Assembly (NCBI GenBank): GCA_017631215.1 | Contig: JAGBTR010000202.1 | Coordinates: forward strand, 1-13,967 | From: Clostridia bacterium | Lineage (GTDB): Bacteria > Bacillota > Clostridia > Oscillospirales > CAG-272 | DNA: 13,967 nucleotides | Reading direction: 5' to 3' | In this document: positions 1 to 6,418 of the stretch, one piece after another | Layout: every line of letters begins with the position of its first letter | Numbering within the stretch: the first letter of the stretch is position 1 | Translations under genes and position numbers: made by a program | The notes under the pieces: model-generated | Database searches by the model: none | The model's input: the letters and a program-made list of their open reading frames with translations, nothing else | What the model was told of the DNA's origin: nothing

Positions 1-105
1 GAGAAGTTGGAAGAATACATTCATTACTACAACAATGAAAGAATCTCTCTTAAATTAAAAGGAATGAGCCCAGTTCAATACCGAGCTCATTCGCAAACAA
101 TTTAA
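1..105 (+). CDS. IS3-family transposase OrfB, C-terminal fragment (5' end off window)
   Basis: Frame 1 is open from the first base to TAA at 103-105 and encodes a 34-residue C-terminus. The stretch YIHYYNNERIS followed by LKGMSPVQYR is the characteristic end of DDE integrase-type IS3/IS150 transposases, located after the catalytic glutamate. The start lies outside the window, so neither the catalytic triad nor the OrfA/OrfB frameshift can be assessed. The terminal inverted repeat begins 11 bases after the stop, which is normal spacing. This is not an accessory gene of the catabolic operon. It is a mobile-element boundary. Confidence 0.8.
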   Translation, partial: EKLEEYIHYYNNERISLKLKGMSPVQYRAHSQTI

Positions 106-140
106 TATTTAATTTTGTCTAAACTTTTGGGTTCACTTCA
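1..140 (+). mobile_element. 3' end of an IS3-family insertion sequence
   Basis: Only the distal end of the element lies in the window. It holds the last 34 codons of the OrfB transposase and the right terminal sequence at 116-140, which begins TGTCTAAACTTTTGGG and ends in TTCA. Reading inward from 140 the end is TGAAGTGAACCC, so the element shows the terminal CA/TG typical of IS3-family ends. The left end and any target-site duplication lie outside or cannot be recognised. Whether the rest of the element is intact cannot be told from here. Confidence 0.75.
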
Positions 141-159
141 ATTTGGCGGCTGTTTCTGT

Positions 160-171
160 TGGTGGAGATGA
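160..171 (+). repeat. 12-bp direct repeat of the tmRNA 3' end (possible distal attachment site)
   Basis: TGGTGGAGATGA here is identical to 6419-6430. That stretch is the complement of the tmRNA 3' terminus: CCA, discriminator A, the seven-base 3' half of the acceptor stem and one T-stem base. The match starts exactly at the terminal A of the tmRNA and stops after 12 bases. Both copies have the same orientation, as expected for att sites flanking an element integrated at the ssrA 3' end. The repeat is short and no integrase is visible, so the att reading is inference. Confidence 0.45.
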
Positions 172-315
172 GCCATAACTGCCGATTATCACATAAAGAG
201 GGATATGGATAGACTGACCGTCACGGGTGTGAAAGCAGAGATAAGCAGTAAAGTCATCAGCGGATTTCGGGTAACATATCGGTGGTGTAAATATCTATGA
301 CGTACTCGTCTGCTT

Positions 316-341
316 GGTAGAATCACTTTTTGATCTCTACC
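316..341 (-). terminator. Hairpin downstream of the catabolic operon (weak terminator candidate)
   Basis: GGTAGA-ATCA pairs with TGAT-C-TCTACC, giving a ten-base-pair stem with one bulged base and a five-base loop. It lies 12 bases past the stop codon of the last operon gene. No U-tract follows it on the minus strand, so it may act as an mRNA 3'-end stabiliser or a weak terminator rather than a classical intrinsic terminator. Confidence 0.35.
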
Positions 342-353
342 TATCAATGTGAA

Positions 354-1022
354 TTAGAACTTATATTCCCGACAAAATTCCATGATGCACCCACCATCTA
401 TATGATCCGCAAACAAATGCGGGTCTTCGGAGTTTGACGCGAACATATCGTAATGATTCGGAACATTGACCTTTGCTCCAATCATTTTTGCGGTAATAAG
501 TGCTTGCTCTACATTCATATTTCCAAGCTTACCATTGATACAGATAAACGTGATGTCGGGAGAGTGTTTTGCAATATCAAAAAGCCTTTCGTTATAAAGC
601 GTATCCCCACTGAAATAAAGCGTCTTACCCTCCGCCCTAACGATCACTCCAAAAGCCGCTACCGTATGGTCGGCAAAGACGGCTGTGACTTCAAAATCTC
701 CCACGTTGATCTGCTCGCCCTCATGGATGGCGATCACGTTTTCTTTTCCGAGGGCAGTGAGCCTTTCCTTTCCACCGTCTGTTGTAATGAAAAGCTGCTC
801 GGGCCGCATCAATGACACCGTATCGGGATCGAGATGGTCAAGGTGGTCATGGGTACATATCACAGCGTCGCAAGAAATATCCTCCGGCTTTATCGGTATT
901 GGCAAAAGTCTTGATCTGCCCGCCACACGGTTTACGCTGTCCGAAAGATACGGATCGATCACAATCTCGCTGGACTCGGTCTTCAGAACGTATCCGCTCT
1001 GCCCTAAAAATTTGATGATCAT
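354..1022 (-). CDS. UlaG-like metallo-beta-lactamase-fold hydrolase (putative sugar lactonase)
   Basis: This is a 222-residue cytoplasmic protein of the metallo-beta-lactamase fold. The metal-binding signature THDHLDH is at residues 57-63 (H58, H60, D62, H63). Further ligands are likely H119, D140 in FSGDT and H190. The N-terminus (FLGQSG, VIDPYLSD) and the INGKLGNMN stretch resemble the UlaG branch, whose founding member is L-ascorbate-6-phosphate lactonase. UlaG itself is longer, about 350 residues, so the substrate need not be ascorbate-related. The start codon overlaps the stop of the upstream SDR gene in an ATGA, which fixes the start and implies translational coupling. It is the last gene of the operon. 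With a dehydrogenase and dehydratase upstream, opening of a sugar lactone is the natural role. That role is inferred from context. Confidence 0.8.
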   Translation of the reverse strand: MIIKFLGQSGYVLKTESSEIVIDPYLSDSVNRVAGRSRLLPIPIKPEDISCDAVICTHDHLDHLDPDTVSLMRPEQLFITTDGGKERLTALGKENVIAIHEGEQINVGDFEVTAVFADHTVAAFGVIVRAEGKTLYFSGDTLYNERLFDIAKHSPDITFICINGKLGNMNVEQALITAKMIGAKVNVPNHYDMFASNSEDPHLFADHIDGGCIMEFCREYKF

Positions 1023-1747
1023 TGCACGCTCTTGCCTCCGTCAACGTATATGCTCTGCCCCGTGATATATCTACCCTCATCGGAGCATAGCAAGGAAACG
1101 ATCCCCGCACAATCCTGCGGCTCTCCATAAAAGCCAACAGGAATAGAGTCCGTTACCTTTTTTGCATATTCGGGATTGGAGAGTGCTTCAACGTTTCTGT
1201 CTGTATATATGACCCCCGGGGCTACGTTGTTGACAGTGATACCATCTCTTGCCAGCTGCAACGAAAGTGACTGCATCATATTGGTCTGCGCCGCCTTCGA
1301 GGCTGAATATATGAGCATGTCGGGATGCGGCTTTGCCTCCTGCACAGAGCCTATGGTGATGATCCTTCCCCATCTCGATCGTTTCATATGTGGTACTACC
1401 GCTTGAATGAGCAGCATTGAGGAAAAGAAATTGCAGTTCATCTGCTCGTAGCAGTCCTTTACCGTGATCTCCTGCCAAGGTCTTCGGTACTGTATCGACG
1501 CATTGAGAACGAGAACGCCAACGTTTTCAAGCGTTCCGCAAAGTTCCCTTGTTGCCTCAAGGTCGCATAGATCCGCGCAAACGATATCTGCTCGCCCGCC
1601 ACTTTGCTCGATCTCATCCTTTACCTTTTTTATACGTTCGCTTTCGCCGGCTCCGTGAAGCATCACATGATAGCCGTTTGCCGCCAAGCGAATGGCGATT
1701 GCTCTGCCGATCCCTCTTGATGAGCCCGTAATGAATGCTGTCTTCAT
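1019..1747 (-). CDS. SDR-family NAD(P)-dependent oxidoreductase
   Basis: This 242-residue classical short-chain dehydrogenase/reductase has the TGSSRGIG cofactor-binding motif (residues 7-14), D59 for the adenine side, catalytic S134, Y147 and K151 (YSASK), the NNVAPGV segment near 173-179 and the usual C-terminal ITGQSIYVDGG. The usual NNAG motif is LNAS here. The frame is open further upstream, but the ATG at 1747 is preferred because GAGGTG lies just before it and MKTAFITGSSRG is the normal family N-terminus. The gene starts 10 bases after the RraA-family gene and overlaps the lactonase gene by 4 bases. Annotation pipelines often label such proteins 3-oxoacyl-ACP reductase. In this operon a sugar, sugar-acid or 2-keto-3-deoxy-acid dehydrogenase is more likely. 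The substrate is not readable. Confidence 0.9.
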   Translation of the reverse strand: MKTAFITGSSRGIGRAIAIRLAANGYHVMLHGAGESERIKKVKDEIEQSGGRADIVCADLCDLEATRELCGTLENVGVLVLNASIQYRRPWQEITVKDCYEQMNCNFFSSMLLIQAVVPHMKRSRWGRIITIGSVQEAKPHPDMLIYSASKAAQTNMMQSLSLQLARDGITVNNVAPGVIYTDRNVEALSNPEYAKKVTDSIPVGFYGEPQDCAGIVSLLCSDEGRYITGQSIYVDGGKSVQ

Positions 1748-1757
1748 ATACACCTCA

Positions 1758-2672
1758 TCAAAGTGCTGTCTGCGTGTCATCGGGATCTCCGTTGCGCGCA
1801 AGATCATATTCCTTCGACCAGTCCAGATCACGGTACTCCTCGCCACGAGGGTCGTTTTTGATCCAATCAAGGAGCATATCAAGCATTTCCTCCGTCCAAG
1901 TGTTTTTGTCGATCTGAGCCGTGGTAAACTTGCCTTGGCAGATCATCTCAAAGCCGAAATCATCCTTGACGTGCGTCTTTGCTGCCCCCTCGACAACATC
2001 GGGCACCAGGTGGGCGGGAATGAACAGCACACCGCCGCCTGCACCGAACACAACGTCTCCGGGCAGACAGACCGCACCGCCGAAATTAGTGATGTCATTC
2101 CAATCCTTCATCACAAACTCTCGGATCGGCGTGGGATCGATCCCTCTGTAATATACCTGCACGTCGGGGATCTTTTTCATCTGCTCTACATCACGGATCC
2201 CCCCCCAGATCACGGCACCGCCCGTCTTGGTGCGGTTATGTAATGCTGTCGTAAGGTTGCCGCCAAGGAAGGTACCCTTGTAGATCTTATCGTACATATC
2301 GCAGACCACGACGTCGCGCTCTACAAGGCTGTCGATGACCCATTGGTTGTAATTTCCCTTGAGGCCGTCCTTGGCGCCACGATCAAACTGAACCTCGTGC
2401 AGGTCGGGACGGGTGGGCGCATAGGTACAGGTGACAGCACGCCCGACAAGCTTTCTCCCATCATCGTGAAGCGTGTGCAACGGTGCAAGACCGCCACCCA
2501 CAAACTGGTGCTCGTAGCCAAGCACAAAGATCGGCTTCCATACCTCCTCGAGCGTCATGCCGTAAAGAGCGTCGAGATACTTATCGGCGACCTTGGGTCT
2601 GCCGTCAGGAAAGCGCTCTCCCTTCCACAGCGGGGTCAGGGCAATAATTTTATCTCTGTCGTTGAAATTCAT
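1758..2672 (-). CDS. RraA-family protein, long form (putative 2-oxo-acid aldolase)
   Basis: The 304-residue protein carries an RraA / HMG-CHA aldolase-like core. This comprises a glycine-rich loop (FLGGNL, residues 135-140), then GGAVIWGGIRD with the family Arg-Asp pair at R160-D161, then GDVVFGAGGGVLFIP around 205-219. E. coli RraA is about 160 residues. This protein has roughly 90 extra N-terminal and 70 extra C-terminal residues, so it belongs to a long, poorly characterised branch. HMG/CHA aldolases cleave 4-hydroxy-2-oxo acids to pyruvate plus a second carbonyl compound and use the Arg-Asp motif. Between a dehydratase and a dehydrogenase, cleavage of a 2-keto-3-deoxy acid or its oxidised form is a reasonable inference. 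The start at 2672 lies 6 bases after the enolase-superfamily stop, with GGAG about 11 bases upstream. It is unlikely to be an RNase E inhibitor here. Confidence 0.8.
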   Translation of the reverse strand: MNFNDRDKIIALTPLWKGERFPDGRPKVADKYLDALYGMTLEEVWKPIFVLGYEHQFVGGGLAPLHTLHDDGRKLVGRAVTCTYAPTRPDLHEVQFDRGAKDGLKGNYNQWVIDSLVERDVVVCDMYDKIYKGTFLGGNLTTALHNRTKTGGAVIWGGIRDVEQMKKIPDVQVYYRGIDPTPIREFVMKDWNDITNFGGAVCLPGDVVFGAGGGVLFIPAHLVPDVVEGAAKTHVKDDFGFEMICQGKFTTAQIDKNTWTEEMLDMLLDWIKNDPRGEEYRDLDWSKEYDLARNGDPDDTQTAL

Positions 2673-2678
2673 GATACA

Positions 2679-4016
2679 TTAGCTCCATATTCTGTCGTTT
2701 GAAAATTCCTTGTTCCATTCGTCGGTAGGCTCAAAATATCCCGGAATATTGGGATTGATATGCTGACGAAGAACCTCTTCGTTCAAGTCGTCAAAGCCAA
2801 GGCCAGGCTTTTCGGGAACCTTGATAAAGCCGTCCTTGAATATCGGATTGTCGATGCCTCTTACCATATCTGCCCACCAAGGAACGTCCACCGAGTGGAA
2901 TTCAAGTGCAAGCACGTTGTGCATAGCCGCCGCCGTATGGACAGCTGCAAGACAAGCCACTGGGCTTTCTGCCATATGGATCGCCGTTGCAACGCCGTGC
3001 TCGTCGGCAATATCGGCAATCTTTTTCAGCTCCAGTGCACCGCCGCAGGTGAGAATATCGGGGTGAATGACCGATACGCCGCCCGCCTTGATGAGCGTCT
3101 CAAAGCCCTCCTTGAGATAGATATCCTCGCCCGTGCAGACGGGGATCGTCGTGCTGTTTTTCAGCCTTACGTATTGATCCGTATACATCCACGGGATCAT
3201 ATCCTCGATCCAGGCAAGGTTGTACGGCTCCATTCTGCGGGCGAATCTGATACAATCCTCCACGCAGATGTGACCGAAATGGTCAATCGCAAGCGGCACT
3301 TCATAGCCGATGACCTCTCGCACTTCTTTTACGTAATTCTCAAGGAAATCCAGTCCCTTTTCGGTCAAATGGATGCCTGTATGCGGATGAGCGGTGGTCA
3401 CGATGGAATAGCTCTTCTGATGTCTGACCATATCCGCTGTCACACTTCCGCCCTGCACGTTGAGGATGTGAGATGCGTATGTCTTCATATCCTCGATAAA
3501 ACCGAGGGGGGCGTTGAGCGTGCCCGGCTCATCAAGCAACAGACCGATGCCAAGATCCATTTTAAGGAAGGTAAAGCCCATATCCATTCTTTTTTTGAGC
3601 GCAAGTCCCATATCATGTCCCGTGTGCTTACCGTCCACATCGGTGTCACAATACACACGCACCTCGTCGCGGAATTTACCGCCAAGAAGCTGGTAAAGCG
3701 GTACGCCATATGCTTTTCCGGCGAGATCCCAAAGCGCGATCTCAATGCCCGATACGCCGCCACCCTGACGGGAAGGACCGCCGAATTGCTTGATCTTACG
3801 GAAGATCTTATCTACGTTGCAGGGATTTTCCCCGAGAATACGGCTCTTAAGCATCAGTGCATAGGTCTTGGAGGATGCGTCACGCACCTCTCCGTAACCG
3901 CTGATACCTTGGTTGGTGTCAATACGCAGGATGGTACAACGCTTGGGAGCACCGTCGATATCGACAAAGCGCATGTCCGTGATCTTCAGGTCTGTTGGAT
4001 GGGAACAGTGATTCAT
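2679..4016 (-). CDS. Enolase-superfamily (mandelate racemase/muconate lactonizing type) sugar-acid dehydratase
   Basis: The 445-residue protein has the two-part enolase-superfamily layout: a capping domain (about residues 10-125) followed by a barrel. Visible metal ligands are D245 (AIDHFGH), E271 (WIEDMIP) and E297 (TGEDIY). H347 in AIHMAESP is the likely general acid or base of the sixth/seventh strand region. The second-strand K-x-K of mandelate racemase reads K152-M-D154 here. The motif after D245 is H-F-G-H rather than the x-H of galactonate or mannonate dehydratases, so specificity is open. The reaction expected is dehydration of an aldonate to a 2-keto-3-deoxy acid. An ideal TAAGGAGGT binding site overlaps the stop codon of the glycoside hydrolase gene and sits just before the ATG, supporting the start and coupled translation. 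Confidence 0.9.
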   Translation of the reverse strand: MNHCSHPTDLKITDMRFVDIDGAPKRCTILRIDTNQGISGYGEVRDASSKTYALMLKSRILGENPCNVDKIFRKIKQFGGPSRQGGGVSGIEIALWDLAGKAYGVPLYQLLGGKFRDEVRVYCDTDVDGKHTGHDMGLALKKRMDMGFTFLKMDLGIGLLLDEPGTLNAPLGFIEDMKTYASHILNVQGGSVTADMVRHQKSYSIVTTAHPHTGIHLTEKGLDFLENYVKEVREVIGYEVPLAIDHFGHICVEDCIRFARRMEPYNLAWIEDMIPWMYTDQYVRLKNSTTIPVCTGEDIYLKEGFETLIKAGGVSVIHPDILTCGGALELKKIADIADEHGVATAIHMAESPVACLAAVHTAAAMHNVLALEFHSVDVPWWADMVRGIDNPIFKDGFIKVPEKPGLGFDDLNEEVLRQHINPNIPGYFEPTDEWNKEFSNDRIWS

Positions 4017-4027
4017 TTTTTACCTCC

Positions 4028-5377
4028 TTATATAACAAACGTAAATTCGTTTTCGCCTTGCTTTGAAAGTTTAAGTTTTTTTGTTTGAACGCCGCCGTCC
4101 GTCTCAATCTCAACGGCGTAATCACCGTAAAAGCCTCTGAAGCGTGCGTTCCCACATTCATCCGTCACAAGCTCTTGGGCAGTGTGCCATTTTTCCTGCA
4201 ATAACCACTTGATCCTATCATACGCAGGCTTAGGCGAAAGATCAAAGCGAAGCAATCCGCCGTGGTAATAGTTTTCGCCAAGCGTCATATTCCCTTGCGA
4301 AGCCTTGATCTTTTCAGGGGCGGGATCCCAAAGATGTGCATAGCCGTCTATAAGATTCCAATAGATGATCTGCTCCACGTTCGGGTGCGAGAACCAGATA
4401 GAGTACAGCTTTTCTATGATTTCTGCCTGTATCTCCTCGTTCTCTGATTCCCAAGAATACGCGGGAACGGTCACCTCGGTGATCTGAAGCGGTCTGCCCA
4501 AGCTCGAATACAGATCCATATGTGCGTAAAGGCTTTTTGGGTCAAGCAAGGTCCTTGTAAGACGATAAAAATCCTCGCGCTTTTTGAACAAGTGATACTG
4601 CATTCCGATCGCATCGATCCGTGCGCCCTTCAGAATATTGGCTTCGATATACGCGTAATACTTGTCGGTCGCTCGACAGCAGTCCTCCCAGCAACAGCTC
4701 GTATGTTCGTTGATGACAAGCTGGTTTTTGGGGAAATATTTCTCAGCGAGATTGAAGCACCATTCAACGTAATCCGGCTCGTCGTAAAACGTTGTTTTTC
4801 CCTGCTTCCACTCCATTTCGTTGGTCACTTCAATGGTACGGATCTTGTCTGCATAACGCTCGGCAATCTCAGCGTAGTGCCGTTCCAGCTCCCGCTTGAC
4901 CTCGTCCGCGTCGGCACCATAGAGCCATTTGGGAAAAAACGCGTCATACGCCAGCGCATGCTCACGTGGCTCGATATCATTCTTCTTGCAAAATTCGATA
5001 CAAAGATCGGGGGACGGACGGCGGTATACCTTGGTGCTGTCCTTTGCGTAGCGCACCTCCCCCTGCTTCGGCTCCAGTGCATCCCAATAAAACGGGAGCG
5101 TTGCCATATTGAACAGCTCTGCAAATAGCTTCTTGTATTTTTCGTTCTTTTCTTCACTTTCAAGCTCGTCGAGCATAAAAAGATTAGCACCGAAACGGAA
5201 CTCGTGGCTCGTTTGGTCGAGCTTGATCTTTGCATTTTTTACGGACCTTCCATCCTTGCCAACGATCCTGATCGCTCCGTTCCCCTTTCGGTAGTTCTCG
5301 ATGCCGTATGTCACTCTTTCATCGACATCGTCCTTTTGCTGCTCGAACAGCTCTAAAACGTCTCTTTTTTCGTCCAT
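4028..5377 (-). CDS. Glycoside hydrolase family 10-like protein, cytoplasmic
   Basis: The protein has 449 residues and no signal peptide or membrane segment, so it should act on imported glycosides. Residues 30-68 form a small beta-rich N-terminal element. A GH10-like barrel follows (WDALEPKQG at 98-106, proton donor E187 in VTNEMEW, IGMQYH ending at H262, nucleophile E301 in LQITEVTV, IIYWNLIDG at 337-345). A short beta-rich tail covers 400-449. Both catalytic glutamates are in place. Glycone-site motifs differ from classical xylanases: the NEMKW-like segment reads LPFYW and the WH pair reads Y144-D145. Specificity may therefore not be xylan, and exo-activity or a glucuronide/xyloside substrate is possible. 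The start at 5377 has GGGAGGGG just upstream. It is the first gene of the operon. Confidence 0.85.
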   Translation of the reverse strand: MDEKRDVLELFEQQKDDVDERVTYGIENYRKGNGAIRIVGKDGRSVKNAKIKLDQTSHEFRFGANLFMLDELESEEKNEKYKKLFAELFNMATLPFYWDALEPKQGEVRYAKDSTKVYRRPSPDLCIEFCKKNDIEPREHALAYDAFFPKWLYGADADEVKRELERHYAEIAERYADKIRTIEVTNEMEWKQGKTTFYDEPDYVEWCFNLAEKYFPKNQLVINEHTSCCWEDCCRATDKYYAYIEANILKGARIDAIGMQYHLFKKREDFYRLTRTLLDPKSLYAHMDLYSSLGRPLQITEVTVPAYSWESENEEIQAEIIEKLYSIWFSHPNVEQIIYWNLIDGYAHLWDPAPEKIKASQGNMTLGENYYHGGLLRFDLSPKPAYDRIKWLLQEKWHTAQELVTDECGNARFRGFYGDYAVEIETDGGVQTKKLKLSKQGENEFTFVI

Positions 5378-5400
5378 TTTTCCCCTCCCGAGTTTTTTTC

Positions 5401-5425
5401 ATTATATCACACAGAAATTGTTAAG
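5401..5425 (-). promoter_or_regulatory. Promoter of the catabolic operon (extended -10)
   Basis: On the minus strand TGATATAAT gives a consensus -10 TATAAT (complement of 5401-5406) with an upstream TG extension. No good -35 hexamer lies 16-18 bases upstream (TGTACT at the 17-base position). Transcription would start near 5394, leaving a leader of only about 17 bases. A strong -10 with a poor -35 is typical of activator-dependent promoters and fits control by the divergent AraC-type protein. Confidence 0.55.
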
Positions 5426-5450
5426 TACACCTATAAATCAATACAACAGG

Positions 5451-5479
5451 TTGACTTTTCAAAACAAATATGATAGAAT
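5451..5479 (+). promoter_or_regulatory. Promoter of the AraC-type regulator gene
   Basis: TTGACT (5451-5456) and TAGAAT (5474-5479) are separated by exactly 17 bases, a near-consensus housekeeping promoter. An overlapping TATGAT lies 4 bases earlier. Transcription would begin near 5486. The gene's AGGAGGTG binding site (5493-5500) follows directly, so the leader is short and holds no room for a riboswitch. Confidence 0.65.
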
Positions 5480-5504
5480 AACATCAGATATCAGGAGGTG
5501 TATT

Positions 5505-6263
5505 ATGTTTTTCGAAAAAGATATCCTGTCATTTCATATCTTGGACGTTCTTGAGTTAAAGCAGCGCAACGTGTGTATGATGAACAAGGGGCGAAATTTC
5601 AACGCCCTGTCATTTCGTATCCACTCGGATGCTGTCCTACGGACCGAGGCAAAGGAATATCGAATGAGAGACAATTTCGTCTCCTACGTTCCCGCACGGC
5701 TGGATTACAGCCGCGAAGGAACTCAAGACGAGCTGATCGCCGTGCATTTCGACACCACGAACTACCATACAAAGCAAATTGAATGCTTTGAGCCCAAAGA
5801 CCCCGACGCACTTCTGAAGCTTTTTCGGGAGATATTACTCTGCTGGGAGCAAAAGGAGATCGGTTATCGATACCGATGCTCCGCGATTTTGTATGAAATA
5901 TTTTCCGAATGTTATACGCAGAATTACGTCTCAACGTCAAAAGATTCAAAAATTCAGAACTCGGTAGAGTATTTGTTGAAAAGCTATAAAAAAAGCGACC
6001 TCACGATCAAGGAGATCGCAGATAAGTCGTTTATGAGCGAAGTATATTTCAGAAAGCTCTTCAAGGAGGAGTACGGCGTTTCCCCACAAAAATACATCAT
6101 AGACCTGAGGATCCAAAACGCGGTAGGATTGATCTCCGCGGGATACTATTCGCTCAAAGAGGTCGCTTATATGTCGGGCTACAACGACTATAAATATTTT
6201 TCGGTGGAATTCAAAAAAAACATGGGTGTATCACCATCGGAATATCTGTATAATTACAAATGA
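5505..6263 (+). CDS. AraC/XylS-family transcriptional regulator
   Basis: The 252-residue protein has an unrecognised N-terminal effector region, probably cupin-like (about residues 1-110), a helical linker and a C-terminal AraC DNA-binding domain. That domain has two helix-turn-helix units: LTIKEIADKSFMSEVYFRKL (about 166-185) and the SLKEVAYMSGYNDYKYFSVE stretch (about 216-235). It closes with KKNMGVSPSEY. The frame is open about 200 bases further upstream, but ATG at 5505 is chosen because AGGAGGTG precedes it at ideal spacing and a near-consensus promoter lies just before that. It is transcribed away from the five-gene operon and is the obvious regulator of it, probably an activator responding to a pathway sugar or intermediate. 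Base composition is markedly AT-rich compared with the genes to the right of the tmRNA. Confidence 0.92.
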   Translation: MFFEKDILSFHILDVLELKQRNVCMMNKGRNFNALSFRIHSDAVLRTEAKEYRMRDNFVSYVPARLDYSREGTQDELIAVHFDTTNYHTKQIECFEPKDPDALLKLFREILLCWEQKEIGYRYRCSAILYEIFSECYTQNYVSTSKDSKIQNSVEYLLKSYKKSDLTIKEIADKSFMSEVYFRKLFKEEYGVSPQKYIIDLRIQNAVGLISAGYYSLKEVAYMSGYNDYKYFSVEFKKNMGVSPSEYLYNYK

Positions 6264-6336
6264 AAGTGCTCCACAAACATCGACCGCAAACTTATCAAAA
6301 CCCGCAAAGGTTGCCTTCGCCCACCCAATCAAGGCC

Positions 6337-6392
6337 AAAAAAAGAGAGCACCGACATAGCAAGTAAAGCTTGGCTTTGTCGGTGTTCTCTTT
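6337..6392 (-). terminator. Rho-independent terminator of ssrA (possibly also stops the araC-type gene)
   Basis: ACCGACA (from 6349) and TGTCGGTG (from 6377), flanked by AGAGAG- and TTCTCT-type arms, form a long stem with an apical region around AAGCTT. On the minus strand the stem runs into seven T residues (the A-run at 6337-6343), a classical terminator for the tmRNA transcript. On the plus strand the hairpin is followed by TTTGATTTT, so it may also end the transcript from the regulator gene. Confidence 0.7.
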
Positions 6393-6396
6393 GATT

Positions 6397-6414
6397 TTAT
6401 CACTGACGTGATAA
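6397..6414. repeat. Short inverted repeat next to the ssrA 3' end
   Basis: TTATCAC-TGAC-GTGATAA is a perfect 7-base inverted repeat with a 4-base spacer. It sits 4 bases beyond the CCA end of the tmRNA gene. It could be a protein-binding site, an RNA 3'-end processing hairpin or a recombination-associated element. The sequence does not say which. Confidence 0.4.
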
Positions 6415-6418
6415 TGGG

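Larger units (their letters stand above)
141..353. other. Degenerate intergenic stretch between the IS end and the catabolic operon
   Basis: No intact gene is visible. A plus-strand frame from about 205 to 300 reads MDRLTVTGVKAE and SGFRVTYR before a stop, and a sensible continuation (GVNIYDVLV) lies in another frame. That looks like a decayed C-terminus of a longer protein, possibly a mobile-element protein, but I do not recognise the family. The stretch also contains the 12-base copy of the tmRNA 3' end (160-171) and a hairpin (316-341) just downstream of the last operon gene. Confidence 0.4.

Noticed and set aside
1..140. A complete insertion sequence in the window
   Set aside because: Only 34 transposase codons and the right terminal sequence are present. 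The other end is outside the window.
1692..2243. Plus-strand open frame antisense to the SDR and RraA-family genes
   Set aside because: It spans two genes on the opposite strand, has no ribosome binding site and gives a composition-biased translation without motifs.
2760..4088. Long plus-strand open frame (over 400 codons) across the enolase-superfamily gene
   Set aside because: It is antisense to a gene with clear family motifs and a perfect ribosome binding site. The translation has no recognisable domain, and the open frame follows from codon bias on the other strand.
5378..5504. A riboswitch or leader peptide ahead of the catabolic operon
   Set aside because: The -10 lies 24 bases from the start codon, leaving about 17 bases of leader, too short for any riboswitch or attenuator.
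6304..6320. GCAAAGG-TTG-CCTTCGC imperfect hairpin as terminator of the AraC-type gene
   Set aside because: It has a mismatch, a three-base loop and no T-tract. The larger hairpin at 6344-6392 is the better candidate.
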